Shown one piece after another: positions 15,038 to 24,083 of a stretch of DNA of 64,000 nt (its first letter is position 1; every line of letters starts with the position of its first letter). The DNA comes from an uncultured Collinsella sp. (GTDB lineage Bacteria; Actinomycetota; Coriobacteriia; Coriobacteriales; Coriobacteriaceae). Under the pieces are notes generated by a model. The model was given only the letters and a program-made list of their open reading frames with translations, searched no databases and was not told the DNA's origin. Position numbers and translations under genes: made by a program. The stretch is from positions 1 to 64,000 of the forward strand of contig UQHK01000001.1 in assembly GCA_900540855.1 (NCBI GenBank), given 5' to 3'.

Positions 15038-17695
15038 ATGAGTGCTGACTACCCGTCAATGACTACGGCCGAGATTCGCTCTAAGTTCCTCAACTTCTTT
15101 GAGGAGCGCGGTCTTAAGCTCTATCCTTCTTCGTCCCTCGTCCCCGACGATCCTTCGCTGTTGCTTGCCAACGCCGGCATGAATCAGTTTAAGGAGTACT
15201 ACCAGGGCAAGAAGACCATGAAGGAGATCGGCGCGATCTCCTGCCAGAAGTGCGTCCGCACCAACGACATCGATTGCATCGGCGAGGACGGCCGTCACCT
15301 GTCCTTCTTTGAGATGCTCGGCGACTTCTCCTTTGGCGGCGTCTCCAAGCAGCAGGCCTGCGCTTGGGCCTTTGAGCTCATCACCAAGGAGTTCAAGCTG
15401 CCGCTCGATCGCCTGTACTTCACCGTCTTTACCGAGGACGACGAGACCCATGACGTATGGCGCTCCCTGGGCGTTGCCGAGGACCACATCTCCCGCTTGG
15501 GCGAGGACGACAACTTCTGGGCCGCTGGCCCCACCGGTCCCTGCGGTCCGTGCTCTGAGATCTACTTTGACATGGGCGAGGAGGTCGGTTGCGGCAGCCC
15601 CGACTGCAAGCCTGGCTGCGACTGCGATCGCTTCCTTGAGTTCTGGAACCTCGTGTTTACCCAGTACGACCGCCAGGAGGATGGCTCCATGCCGGAGCTG
15701 CCGCACCGCAACCTCGATACGGGCATGGGTCTGGAGCGCATGGCCGCCATCATGCAGCACAAGACCGCTAATTACGACGGCGATCTGATGCAGCACCTCA
15801 TCAAGCTGGGCGAGAAGATCAGCGGCAAGACCTATGACGCCGACGATTACTCCGGTGCCAGCCGCTCCCTGCGCATCATCGCGGATCACTCTCGTGCCGT
15901 CGACTTTATGATCTCGGACGGCATTCTCCCCGGTAACGAGGGTCGCGAGTACGTCCTTCGCCGCCTGCTCCGCCGTGCCGTGTTCCACGGTCGCCTGCTG
16001 GGCATCGAGGGCGCCTTCCTGACCAAGTTCATTGATGAGGTCAACGCCCAGATGGGCGAGGCCTATCCCGAGCTGCTCAAGAACGTCGCGCTCGTCAAGG
16101 GTATCGTCGCTTCCGAGGAGGAGCGTTTCTCCACGACGCTCGACAACGGTCGCGTCTACCTGGACGAGGCCCTGGCCGCGCTTGCCGAGGGTGCTGTCCT
16201 TCCGGGTGACGTTGCCTTTAAGCTGCACGACACCTTTGGTTTCCCCATCGACCTGACCGTCGAGATCGCCGGCACCGCTGGCCACGACGTCGACATGGAC
16301 GGCTTCACCGCCTGCATGGAGGACCAGAAGGCCCGCGCCCGCGCCAATGCCAAGGGCGACGCCTGGGGCAGCTTCAACGACGTGTGGGTCGAACTTTCCG
16401 ACAAGGTCGCCGCGACTGAGTTCGACGGCTATGACAACGATGCGATCGTAGGCGCCAAGGTTGTTGCCATCGTGCGCAACGTCGAGTCCGTCGAGTCCGC
16501 TGCCGCCGGCGAGGACGTCGAGGTCGTGCTCGACCGCACCCCGTTCTACGCCGAGATGGGTGGCCAGCAGGGCGATGCCGGCGAGCTTTTCGCCGAGGGC
16601 GTTGCGCTGACCGTTTCCGATACCAAGAACCACAATGGCCTGTATGCTCACGTCGCCCACGTTGCCGAGGGCACATTGACCGTCGGTGCTACCGTGACCG
16701 CCGCGCTCGACGCCGAGCGCCGTGGTTTCCTGCGCCGCAACCACACCGCCACCCACCTGCTCGACGCTGCGCTTAAGCAGGTCCTGGGCGAGCATGTCTC
16801 CCAGGCTGGCTCGCTGGTGACGCCCGAGCACCTGCGCTTTGACTTCACGCACTTCGAGGCCCTGTCCTCCGAGCAGCTCAAGGCTGTCGAGGACCTGGTT
16901 AACCAGCAGATCTTCGCCTCCAAGCCGGTCGTGACCCGCGTCATGGGCATCGACGAGGCCAAGGCCGCCGGTGCTGTCGCCCTGTTTGGCGAGAAGTATG
17001 GCGACGTCGTCCGCGTTGTCTCCGTGGGCGCCGAGGACCAGCCGTTCTCCCGTGAGCTCTGCGGTGGCACGCATGCCGCCAACACCGCCGAGATCGGCCT
17101 GTTCAAGATCATTTCCGAGTCCTCTACGGGCTCCAACGTCCGCCGTATTGAGGCCGTGACCTCTAAGGGTGCTCTCGACTACATGGCCGACCGTCTGGCG
17201 CTCGTCGACGCCGCTGCTGCTGCGCTCAAGTGCCGCGTGGATGAGGTTCCCGCCCGCGTGGAGAACCTGCAGGCCGAGCTGCGCGAGACTTCCAACAAGC
17301 TCAAGAAGGCACTGACCGGTGGCTCCTCCGACGCTATCTCCAGCGCCATCGAAGGCGCTGTCGAGCTGAATGGCTACAAGCTCGTTGTCGCTGAGCTCCA
17401 GGGCCTTGAGGCTGCCGACCTGCGCAATGTGTGGGATACCGTGCACCAGAAGGTCGCCGGTCCCGTCGCCTGCGTCGTCGCTAGCGTGACCGAAAAGGGC
17501 ACCCCGGCCCTGCTCGCTGCCGGCTCCGATGACGCCGTCAAGGCCGGTTTCCACGCCGGTAACGTGATCAAGCAGATCGCGGGCCTGGTCGACGGTCGCG
17601 GTGGCGGTCGTCCCAACATGGCCCAGGCTGGCGGCAAGAACGCTGCCGGTATCGCCGATGCCCTCGCGGCTGCCAAGACCGCGCTCGGCGCTTAA
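15038..17695 (+). CDS. alaS: alanyl-tRNA synthetase
   Basis: The 885-residue class II synthetase charges tRNA-Ala and edits mischarged Ser/Gly. The N-terminal catalytic core starts with the typical RSKFLNFFEERGL segment. The editing domain metal motifs are HTATH at about residue 568 and CGGTH at about 674. A C-Ala/DHHA1 domain occupies the last 150 residues, including the GGGRPNMAQAGG glycine-rich motif. The ATG at 15038 has GAGGAG 9 bases upstream. It begins a run with ruvX and mltG, the common alaS-ruvX-mltG order of Gram-positive bacteria. Confidence 0.98.
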   Translation: MSADYPSMTTAEIRSKFLNFFEERGLKLYPSSSLVPDDPSLLLANAGMNQFKEYYQGKKTMKEIGAISCQKCVRTNDIDCIGEDGRHLSFFEMLGDFSFGGVSKQQACAWAFELITKEFKLPLDRLYFTVFTEDDETHDVWRSLGVAEDHISRLGEDDNFWAAGPTGPCGPCSEIYFDMGEEVGCGSPDCKPGCDCDRFLEFWNLVFTQYDRQEDGSMPELPHRNLDTGMGLERMAAIMQHKTANYDGDLMQHLIKLGEKISGKTYDADDYSGASRSLRIIADHSRAVDFMISDGILPGNEGREYVLRRLLRRAVFHGRLLGIEGAFLTKFIDEVNAQMGEAYPELLKNVALVKGIVASEEERFSTTLDNGRVYLDEALAALAEGAVLPGDVAFKLHDTFGFPIDLTVEIAGTAGHDVDMDGFTACMEDQKARARANAKGDAWGSFNDVWVELSDKVAATEFDGYDNDAIVGAKVVAIVRNVESVESAAAGEDVEVVLDRTPFYAEMGGQQGDAGELFAEGVALTVSDTKNHNGLYAHVAHVAEGTLTVGATVTAALDAERRGFLRRNHTATHLLDAALKQVLGEHVSQAGSLVTPEHLRFDFTHFEALSSEQLKAVEDLVNQQIFASKPVVTRVMGIDEAKAAGAVALFGEKYGDVVRVVSVGAEDQPFSRELCGGTHAANTAEIGLFKIISESSTGSNVRRIEAVTSKGALDYMADRLALVDAAAAALKCRVDEVPARVENLQAELRETSNKLKKALTGGSSDAISSAIEGAVELNGYKLVVAELQGLEAADLRNVWDTVHQKVAGPVACVVASVTEKGTPALLAAGSDDAVKAGFHAGNVIKQIAGLVDGRGGGRPNMAQAGGKNAAGIADALAAAKTALGA

Positions 17696-17704
17696 GTAGT
17701 CGCT

Positions 17705-18133
17705 GTGGTCGCGCTCGCGCTGGACATAGGGGAGACCCGGATTGGCATTGCCGTCTCGAGCCGTGATGGCAAGATGGCAATGCCCGTCAAGGTGCTCCCG
17801 GCTGCCGAGGTCACTGGCATGGCCAAGACGTTCCGTTACCTGGTTGAGGACTATGAGCCCGATATCCTTGTAAGCGGACGTCCCTTGACCATGGCCGGTG
17901 AGCCCGGCCCCCAGGCCGAGCGCGTTGCCGCCGTTGCGCAAAAGATTGCCCAAGAGCTCGATCTTCCGCTTGAGTTTGAGGATGAGCGCCTGTCCTCGCA
18001 AGAGGCAAAGCGTATCCTACGCGAGCAGGGACTCAACGAAAAGCAGATGAGGGGCAAGATTGACATGATCGCCGCCAGCCTGTTCTTGCAGACGTGGCTC
18101 GATCGCAAAAACGAGGAGGTTTCGCATGCCTAG
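17705..18133 (+). CDS. ruvX: Holliday junction resolvase-like protein RuvX/YqgF
   Basis: The 142-residue RNase H-fold protein begins with ALDIGETRIGIAVS, in which the Asp is the first catalytic residue. The later EDERLSSQEA and DMIAASLFLQ segments supply the remaining acidic residues. The family processes pre-16S rRNA 5' ends and was earlier proposed to cut Holliday junctions. The start is GTG at 17705, nine bases after the alaS stop. The 3' end overlaps mltG by 8 bp. Confidence 0.93.
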   Translation: MVALALDIGETRIGIAVSSRDGKMAMPVKVLPAAEVTGMAKTFRYLVEDYEPDILVSGRPLTMAGEPGPQAERVAAVAQKIAQELDLPLEFEDERLSSQEAKRILREQGLNEKQMRGKIDMIAASLFLQTWLDRKNEEVSHA

Positions 18134-19559
18134 CGCTTCCGATCCGCGCCAGCCGAATCGCCAGGGGCAACCTACGCCACGCCCTGCCCAGCCTGGCCAG
18201 CGTCCGGCACAGCCGACCCAGCGCGCAGCTCAGCCTGCTGCGCGCCCGGTGCAGTCCTCCTCCCGTTCGGCCCAACCTGTTCAACGGACGGGTCAGCAGC
18301 CTTCTGCTCGTTCGGTTCAGTATCCGGCTTCTCACGCGGCTCAGCAGCCCACTGCTCGTTCGGCTCAGCCTGCAGGCGGTGCTCGCTTTAAGCAACAGGC
18401 ACCTACCCAGCGAACGCAGGCCCCCCAATCGCATTCGCATCACGCTCGCGGGTCGCATGGCGTTGCTCCGGCGACTCGCTCGAGCTACAACACGCATGCT
18501 CGTCGCGGTGCTCAAAAGAAGAGTTCTCCGGTTCCTATGATCATCGGCGTTGTGGTGGCCGTAATCGCGCTTGCTACTATCGCTTTCTTTGTCGTACCTG
18601 CCGTTAAGGGCTTCTTTGCCGGTGAGGATGCGAAAGTCGCTGCTGGCCAGCAAGTTACGGTGACCATTCCCGACGGTGCTTCGGGCGATACGATCGCCTC
18701 GATTCTCTCCGAGAACCATATCGTCGAAAATCCCAAGGATTACTACGCGGCGGTGAAAAAGCTTAACGCCGATATGTCGCTTAAGCCTGGCACCTACTCG
18801 TTCACCACACTCATGGATGCGACCAAGGTTGTTCAGCAGCTCATGGAAGGCCCCAACGCGGGCTCCAATGCGCTGACTATCCCTGAGGGTCTGACAGTCG
18901 ATCAAGTCGCCGACCGCGTGGCCCAGGCCTACGACAGCATCTCTAAGGAAGACTTCCTCAACCAGGCCAAGGCCTCCAACTACGTGGACGACTATAGCTT
19001 CCTTAAGGGCGCCGCCAACGACTCGCTCGAGGGTTTTTTGTTCCCCAAGACCTATTCGTTGGGTGATTCGCCGACGGCCGATGACGTGATTCGCGCCATG
19101 CTCGATCAGTTTAAGACCGAGTACAAGTCGCTTGACTTTGCGAGCTGCGAAGCCAAGATCAAGGAGCGCTACGGTGTGGAGATGTCCGACTACGACATCG
19201 TCAACTTGGCCTCTATCGTTGAGCGCGAGGGCCTCAACGCCGATCAACGTGCACACGTGGCCTCGGTCTTCTACAACCGCCTTGCCGGCAAGCTCGACGG
19301 TCTGCGCTATCTCAACAGCGATGCGACCATGATGTATGTCACCGGTGGCGAGGTTACCGCCGACGACCTGCAGAGCGATAGCCCGTATAACACCTATAAG
19401 CACGAGGGCCTGCCACCCACGCCCATCTGCTCTCCGTCGCTCGAGGCACTCAAGGCCACGCTTGAGCCAACCGACTCCGATGACCTGTATTTCTACATTA
19501 CGCAGGACGAGGAGTACTTCTCGCAAACCTACGAAGAGCATCAACTGTCTTGGAATTAG
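18126..19559 (+). CDS. mltG: endolytic murein transglycosylase MltG (YceG-like)
   Basis: The 477-residue membrane-anchored lytic transglycosylase cuts nascent glycan strands outside the membrane. An unusual cytoplasmic N-terminal region (about residues 1-135) is very rich in Gln, Pro, Ala, Arg and Ser with degenerate RSAQP/QR repeats. A single membrane helix (about 137-158) follows. The YceG domain holds the catalytic Glu366 in the ASIVEREG motif, and the SPYNTYKHEGLPPTPICSP block matches the family. The low-complexity N-terminus is typical of actinobacterial homologues but long here. Confidence 0.94.
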   Translation: MPSASDPRQPNRQGQPTPRPAQPGQRPAQPTQRAAQPAARPVQSSSRSAQPVQRTGQQPSARSVQYPASHAAQQPTARSAQPAGGARFKQQAPTQRTQAPQSHSHHARGSHGVAPATRSSYNTHARRGAQKKSSPVPMIIGVVVAVIALATIAFFVVPAVKGFFAGEDAKVAAGQQVTVTIPDGASGDTIASILSENHIVENPKDYYAAVKKLNADMSLKPGTYSFTTLMDATKVVQQLMEGPNAGSNALTIPEGLTVDQVADRVAQAYDSISKEDFLNQAKASNYVDDYSFLKGAANDSLEGFLFPKTYSLGDSPTADDVIRAMLDQFKTEYKSLDFASCEAKIKERYGVEMSDYDIVNLASIVEREGLNADQRAHVASVFYNRLAGKLDGLRYLNSDATMMYVTGGEVTADDLQSDSPYNTYKHEGLPPTPICSPSLEALKATLEPTDSDDLYFYITQDEEYFSQTYEEHQLSWN

Positions 19560-19560
19560 C

Positions 19561-20058
19561 ATGAGGATTTTTAGCCCCAAACGATACGTTGCCTCGGTCG
19601 ATCGCATCGACCTTGATACCCTGTGGGCCGACGGCAAACGCGCCATTCTGCTCGATCGCGATAACACTCTGGTTCCGCGCGACACCGAGCAGGTTCCCGC
19701 CGCGGTTTCCGCTTGGCTCGATACCGCCCGCGCCAAAGGCTTTAAGCTGTGCATGGTGTCCAACAACTGGCATCGCGATCAGGTCATGAGCTCTGCACGC
19801 GAGCTGGGACTCGAGGCCATCAGCCACGCCATGAAGCCCGCCCCGTTTGCCTTGAAGGCGGGTCTTAAGCGCCTTGGCGCCACGGCAGACGAGGCGGTGC
19901 TGATCGGCGATCAGCTGTACACGGACGTGTGGAGCGGTAACTTTGCCGGCGTTGACACTATTCTGGTCAAGCCGCAGGCAACCCAGGACCTGTGGTACAC
20001 GCAGATCTTCCGTATCTTTGAGCGCCGGGCCCTGCGCGACCTTCCCTGCGAGGAATAG
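19561..20058 (+). CDS. HAD-IIIA phosphatase, YqeG family
   Basis: The 165-residue HAD superfamily protein has motif I LLDRDNTLVP (nucleophile Asp plus acid/base Asp), motif II MVSNN and motif IV IGDQLYTDVWSG. The YqeG family includes phosphatidylglycerophosphatase-like enzymes (GEP4/PgpP). Dephosphorylation of phosphatidylglycerol phosphate is therefore plausible but not proven. It starts one base after the mltG stop and lies 8 bases before aroK, so it is part of the same operon. Confidence 0.88.
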   Translation: MRIFSPKRYVASVDRIDLDTLWADGKRAILLDRDNTLVPRDTEQVPAAVSAWLDTARAKGFKLCMVSNNWHRDQVMSSARELGLEAISHAMKPAPFALKAGLKRLGATADEAVLIGDQLYTDVWSGNFAGVDTILVKPQATQDLWYTQIFRIFERRALRDLPCEE

Positions 20059-20066
20059 GTTTCGCC

Positions 20067-20600
20067 ATGTCTCAGCACATCAAACACGGCTGCGACCATA
20101 TCTTCTTTATCGGCTTTTTGGGCGCGGGCAAATCGACGCTCGCGCGCAACGTCGGCACTATGTTCAAGCGGCGTTTTATCGATACCGATCGTTTGGTTGT
20201 GCGTCGATGTGGCAAGTCGGTTACCGAGATATTTGAGACCGAGGGCGAGGATCGTTTTCGCGAGCTTGAGACCTCGGCACTCCGTTCGCTTCAAAGCGAG
20301 CGCAGCCTGCTGGTGTCGTGCGGGGGTGGCATCGTCGAGACGCCGGTGAACATTGAGCTGATGCATGAGATGGGTATATGCGTGTACCTCGAAGGCGACT
20401 TTGAGGACTCGTTGCGCCAGATTCGCCGCTCCGATACCCGGCCCGATTTCCGCTCGCCCGAGCACGCTGCGCGCCTGTTTGAGCATCGCCGTCCGCTGTA
20501 TCGCCAGGCCGCCGATATTACCCTTGATATTCGCAACAAGTCCTTCGAGGACGTTTCCTACCTTTGTGCCGAGATGCTTTTGGAGCGTGGACTGCTATGA
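20067..20600 (+). CDS. aroK: shikimate kinase
   Basis: The 177-residue P-loop kinase phosphorylates shikimate at the 3-hydroxyl in the aromatic amino acid pathway. Walker A is GFLGAGKST. Shikimate-binding residues are in FIDTDRL and EDRFRELE, with the substrate-binding CGGG in SCGGGIV. Length and motifs are normal for AroK. The stop overlaps the aroB-like start (ATGA). In contrast to the degenerate aroB-like partner, this gene looks fully functional. Confidence 0.92.
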   Translation: MSQHIKHGCDHIFFIGFLGAGKSTLARNVGTMFKRRFIDTDRLVVRRCGKSVTEIFETEGEDRFRELETSALRSLQSERSLLVSCGGGIVETPVNIELMHEMGICVYLEGDFEDSLRQIRRSDTRPDFRSPEHAARLFEHRRPLYRQAADITLDIRNKSFEDVSYLCAEMLLERGLL

Positions 20601-21706
20601 TTCGCCGTCAACTTATCAATTTCCAAAACCGCAGTGTCGATGTCCGCGTTGGATTGGGCGCGTTCGAGGAGCTGTCGCGCATGTTTGCCTCGGCCGTGGG
20701 CAAGCCTAAGCGCGCGATGGTGGTTTGGAACGACGCTACATCCGAGCGTTTTGGCGAGGTCGTCGAGCATGCGCTGGTCGACGCCGGTTTTGCCGTGTCG
20801 CTGCTCGTCCTCGAGGTTTCTCCTGCCGGTGCTACGCTGGCCGATGCCGATACCGTCTTTGGCGCCCTGTCGGCTAACGGCATTACCTGCGACGATCTCG
20901 TTGTCGCTGTCGGTGACACGGCGACCTGCTCGGTCGTTTGTTGGTGTGCCAATCAGTGGTGCGGTCGCACCGAGTGCGCCTTGCTGCCGACGACGTTCGA
21001 CGCCATGCTCACGGTTGCGACGACCATGAAGCCGCTTGTCGCCTCGTCGACGAATGCGCTTCCCGCTATCGCGTTCCGTCCCGAGCCGGGCTTGGTCGTG
21101 TGCGACCTCGACCTTGTTCGCGAGGCGGACCCCGAGGACCTCAAGCTCGGCTATGCGGTACTTGTTGGCACCATGCTTTCGAGCAGCAAGTCCCGCTGGA
21201 ATCAGTTTACTGAGACCGTCCCCGAGATTCTCGCGGGCGAGGAGGTCGCGCTCGTCAATGCCGTTCAGTGGTCTCAGACTGCCCGTAAGGACGTACTGAT
21301 GGCCACGAACCCGAGCGCCCGCCATGCGCTCGATTTTGGCAAGATGGGGGAGCGTACCCTGCGCGCCTGCCTGGGTAAAGCCGCGGCGCAGGTTCCTGCC
21401 TACCAGCTGCTGTCTGAGGGCATGCGCTTTGAGGCGCGCTTAGCACATGATGCCTGCGACTTTGATATCGATTACGTCTTTGAGGTCGATGACTGCCTGG
21501 AGGACTTTGGTATCGAGGAGCTTGCCTTCGATCTGGAGCCTGCCTCATATATCGAGGAGTTCCGCAGGCAGCAGTTTGACCGCTCGAACCGTAGTATGTT
21601 GCCGCTGCCCGCGGCACTCGGCGCCATTCGTCTAACGAGCGTTGAGGACGAGGTCCTCGACCGCCATGCTCACGCCTACTTGGCTTCTCGCAAAGAACTT
21701 CTCTAG
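20597..21706 (+). CDS. AroB-fold protein with lost catalytic motifs (3-dehydroquinate synthase homologue)
   Basis: The 369-residue protein aligns along its length with 3-dehydroquinate synthase and sits in the canonical aroK-aroB position. The catalytic signatures are altered. The NAD-binding GGGVxGD loop is reduced to AVGDTATCS. The VDSSVGGK loop reads LTVATTMK. The GLAEVIKYG ligand/lysine block reads KLGYAVLVG. NFGHTFGH, which carries zinc-ligand histidines, reads DFGKMGER, and the HGEAVAIGM block reads AYQLLSEGM. No metal ligand is left in these alignments (made by eye). It is a full-length open frame, so more likely a repurposed pseudoenzyme than a pseudogene. Confidence 0.8.
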   Translation: MIRRQLINFQNRSVDVRVGLGAFEELSRMFASAVGKPKRAMVVWNDATSERFGEVVEHALVDAGFAVSLLVLEVSPAGATLADADTVFGALSANGITCDDLVVAVGDTATCSVVCWCANQWCGRTECALLPTTFDAMLTVATTMKPLVASSTNALPAIAFRPEPGLVVCDLDLVREADPEDLKLGYAVLVGTMLSSSKSRWNQFTETVPEILAGEEVALVNAVQWSQTARKDVLMATNPSARHALDFGKMGERTLRACLGKAAAQVPAYQLLSEGMRFEARLAHDACDFDIDYVFEVDDCLEDFGIEELAFDLEPASYIEEFRRQQFDRSNRSMLPLPAALGAIRLTSVEDEVLDRHAHAYLASRKELL

Positions 21707-21712
21707 GATTTA

Positions 21713-21838
21713 TTGACATACATCGTCTTTCGTATCATGTTGAGGGGCGGGTTTCCAATCGGTTGCGAATCGCGCGCGATTCCGTCGTTCGGTTGAGACC
21801 CGTTCCGTCTTTATAGAGACAACAAGAAAGGAATCTGC
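21713..21838 (+). promoter_or_regulatory. promoter and leader of the pepP gene
   Basis: A perfect -35 TTGACA at 21713-21718 is followed by TATCAT at 21733-21738 at only 14 bases spacing, or by CATGTT at 17-18 bases. The leader contains a perfect 16-bp palindrome (GAATCGCG/CGCGATTC, 21767-21782) enclosed by CGGGT/ACCCG arms. GAAAGGAA lies just before the start codon. Confidence 0.5.
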
Positions 21839-22969
21839 ATGTCAGAGTTTGCTGCCGGTCCTGCCGGTCGTATCGAGCGTGTCCGTGCCCTGATGGTTGA
21901 GCGTGGCTACGACGCTATCGTGGTGCGCGACGAGGCCAACCTTCGTTGGCTCACGGGCGTGAAGGGCGTCTTCGATTACACCTTCGAGTTCCCGCACGCT
22001 GCGTTTATTACGGCTGACCAGTGCCTGTTCCATACCGACTCGCGCTACCTCAACAGCTTTGAGGAGAACACGCCTGCCGGCAGCCCCTGGGTCTACGACA
22101 TGGACGAAGGCACCATCCCCGGTTGGGTCGCCGGCAAGATCGCGGCCAACAAGTGCCGCGTCTGCGCTGTCGAGGACGACATGCAGATTAACTTCTACCA
22201 GGGTATTCAGCGTGGCCTTGAGGATCGTTCCGTCGCCTGCATGCTGCCGCTGATGCATGATGACATTCGCAAGATGCGCGCCATCAAGGACGCCGAGGAG
22301 ATCGAGCTCATGCGCCATGCGCAGTCGATTACCGACGCCGCCTTCCAGCACATGCTCGGATTTATTAAACCCGGCATGACCGAGAAGCAGGTTCGCAACG
22401 AGCTCGAGAACTTTATGTTCGCCAACGGCGCCGACAGCTTGGCCTTCGGCTCCATCGTGGCGAGCGGCCCCAATACCGCCAACCCGCATGCCGTCCCGAG
22501 CGACCGCGTGATCGAGAAGGGCGACTTCGTTCTCATGGATTACGGCGCGGGCTACTGCGACTATCGCTCCGATATGACGCGTACCGTCGTGATGGGCGAG
22601 CCCACGCAGGAGCAGCTCGACTTGTACGCGCTCGTGCGCCGTGCGCACGAGGAGTGCGTCGCCGCCATCCATCCGGGCGTCGAGGGCAACGACATTTTCA
22701 AGCTTTCCAAGAAGATCATTGGCGATGCCGGCTATGGCGATTACTACAACCATGGTCTGGGCCACGGCGTGGGCATTGACATCCACGAGCTGCCCAACTT
22801 CAACCGCAGCAAGAATATCATCGAGGTCGGCTCGGTTATCACCATGGAGCCCGGCGTCTACCTGCCCGGCGTGGGCGGTGTGCGCCTGGAGGACTACGGC
22901 GTGGTCACCGAGAACGGCTACGAGCCCTTCACCAAGACGCCGCATGACCTTCACGTCATCGATTGCTAG
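21839..22969 (+). CDS. Xaa-Pro aminopeptidase (M24B)
   Basis: The 376-residue cytoplasmic metallopeptidase removes N-terminal residues preceding proline. An N-terminal creatinase-like domain (about 1-135) is followed by a pita-bread fold. Metal ligands are visible as Asp in LMDYGAG, Asp in YRSDMTRT, His in HGLGHGVGIDIHE, Glu in MEPGVYL and Glu in VRLEDYG. Position before efp is conserved in Gram-positives and Actinobacteria, where it is often called pepP or ypdF-like. GAAAGGAA precedes the ATG at a good distance. Confidence 0.93.
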   Translation: MSEFAAGPAGRIERVRALMVERGYDAIVVRDEANLRWLTGVKGVFDYTFEFPHAAFITADQCLFHTDSRYLNSFEENTPAGSPWVYDMDEGTIPGWVAGKIAANKCRVCAVEDDMQINFYQGIQRGLEDRSVACMLPLMHDDIRKMRAIKDAEEIELMRHAQSITDAAFQHMLGFIKPGMTEKQVRNELENFMFANGADSLAFGSIVASGPNTANPHAVPSDRVIEKGDFVLMDYGAGYCDYRSDMTRTVVMGEPTQEQLDLYALVRRAHEECVAAIHPGVEGNDIFKLSKKIIGDAGYGDYYNHGLGHGVGIDIHELPNFNRSKNIIEVGSVITMEPGVYLPGVGGVRLEDYGVVTENGYEPFTKTPHDLHVIDC

Positions 22970-22992
22970 TCTACTTCGGTAGATAGTTTGGG

Positions 22993-23035
22993 GCGGGGCC
23001 TCCGGAGCAATTCGGACGCCCCGCGTTCTCTTTTT
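22993..23035 (+). terminator. terminator after the aminopeptidase
   Basis: GCGGGGC and GCCCCGC arms enclose an inner TCCG/CGGA stem and are followed by a T-rich tail (CTCTTTTTA). Confidence 0.75.
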
Positions 23036-23066
23036 ATGCGCTCGCTGCAGGCGCCGTCTGCAAGTG

Positions 23067-23072
23067 TATAAT
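23067..23072 (+). promoter_or_regulatory. -10 element of the efp promoter
   Basis: A consensus TATAAT lies 58 bases before the efp start. The matching -35 is poor (GCTGCA at 17 bases spacing), so the assignment rests mainly on the -10. Confidence 0.5.
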
Positions 23073-23129
23073 TTCGCTCGTATGTAATTTGGACGCTTGT
23101 GCGTTCTGCCCATAACAAGAAAGGTCGCT

Positions 23130-23693
23130 ATGCCTACCATTTCTACCGCCGACTTCAAGAACGGCCTCGGTCTCCGCATTAAGGACAAGGTCTACACCAT
23201 CGTCGAGTTCCAGCATGTCAAGCCGGGCAAGGGCGGCGCGTTTGTGCGCTACAAGACCCGCGACATCAAGAGCGGCCGCGTCGTCGAGAACACCTGCAAC
23301 GCCGGCACCAAGTTCGAGAGCGTCATGCTCACCACCCGTGAGTTCCAGTACCTCTACAACGATGGCACCGACTACATCTTCATGGACAACGAATCCTATG
23401 AGCAGGTTCCCGTTCCCGAGGACATGGTGGGCGAGAACTCCAAGTGGCTGCGCGAGAACGACATCTGCCAGCTGCTCTTCGCCGACGATGAGCTCATGGG
23501 CGTGACTCCGCCGATGTTCATCGAGACCACCATCGTCCAGACCGACCCGGGCTTTAAGGGCGACACCGTCCAGGGTTCCACCAAGCCGGCCACGATCGAC
23601 ACCGGCGCTGTCATCCAGGTCCCCATGTACCTCAACGAGGGCGAGGTCATCAAGGTTGACACCCGCGACGGCAAGTTCGTCTCCCGCGTCTAG
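23130..23693 (+). CDS. efp: translation elongation factor P
   Basis: The 187-residue EF-P relieves ribosome stalling at polyproline stretches. The N-terminal KOW-like domain has the loop HVKPGKGGAFVR. The tip Lys is in PGKGG, where modification would be expected in some lineages. Two OB domains follow, with the C-terminal signature VPMYLNEGEVIKVDTRDGKF. The ATG at 23130 follows GAAAGG. It heads a cluster with asp23, nusB, xseB, tlyA, nadK and recN. Confidence 0.97.
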   Translation: MPTISTADFKNGLGLRIKDKVYTIVEFQHVKPGKGGAFVRYKTRDIKSGRVVENTCNAGTKFESVMLTTREFQYLYNDGTDYIFMDNESYEQVPVPEDMVGENSKWLRENDICQLLFADDELMGVTPPMFIETTIVQTDPGFKGDTVQGSTKPATIDTGAVIQVPMYLNEGEVIKVDTRDGKFVSRV

Positions 23694-23717
23694 CAACCAA
23701 CTCTTCTAGGAGGACTC

Positions 23718-24080
23718 ATGCCCCAGGAAATCAAGATTGACGGCATCGGCATTTCGCCCGATGTTCTGACCGCCATCGTCTCGCGCGCCGTGTCCGATGT
23801 CGAGGGCATCGCCTCCGTTGGCGTCAAGGACCTTGCCACCAACCTTGTCTCCATGATGCTCTCGTCCAAGGCCCCGGCTTCCGAGCCGGCGGTCGAGGCC
23901 GAGGTCGTCGGCGACAAGCTCGCACTCACCGTGCGCGTTGTGGTGTTCTTTGGCTATCCGTTCAAGAAACTCGCCGAGGCCGTTCGCGCCGCTGTAGTCG
24001 CCGCCATCGATGCCCAGGTGGGTGTCGAGGTCGAGCGCGTTGACGTTTGTATCGACGGCCTCGTTTTCCCCAAGGAGTAA
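23718..24080 (+). CDS. Asp23/Gls24 family envelope stress protein
   Basis: The 120-residue Asp23-family protein shows the conserved segments AIVSRAVSDVEGIASVG and VVVFFGYPFKKLAEAVRAAV. Family members are abundant membrane-associated stress proteins in Gram-positive bacteria. The location between efp and nusB is the usual one in Firmicutes and Coriobacteriia. AGGAGG precedes the ATG by about six bases. No membrane segment is predicted, so membrane association would need a partner. Confidence 0.88.
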   Translation: MPQEIKIDGIGISPDVLTAIVSRAVSDVEGIASVGVKDLATNLVSMMLSSKAPASEPAVEAEVVGDKLALTVRVVVFFGYPFKKLAEAVRAAVVAAIDAQVGVEVERVDVCIDGLVFPKE

Positions 24081-24083
24081 CCT

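Noticed and set aside
15056..18001. Very long open frame on the minus strand opposite alaS and ruvX
   Set aside because: It mirrors alaS codons, has no family motif and no ribosome site; long antisense frames are expected in GC-rich genes with strong codon bias.
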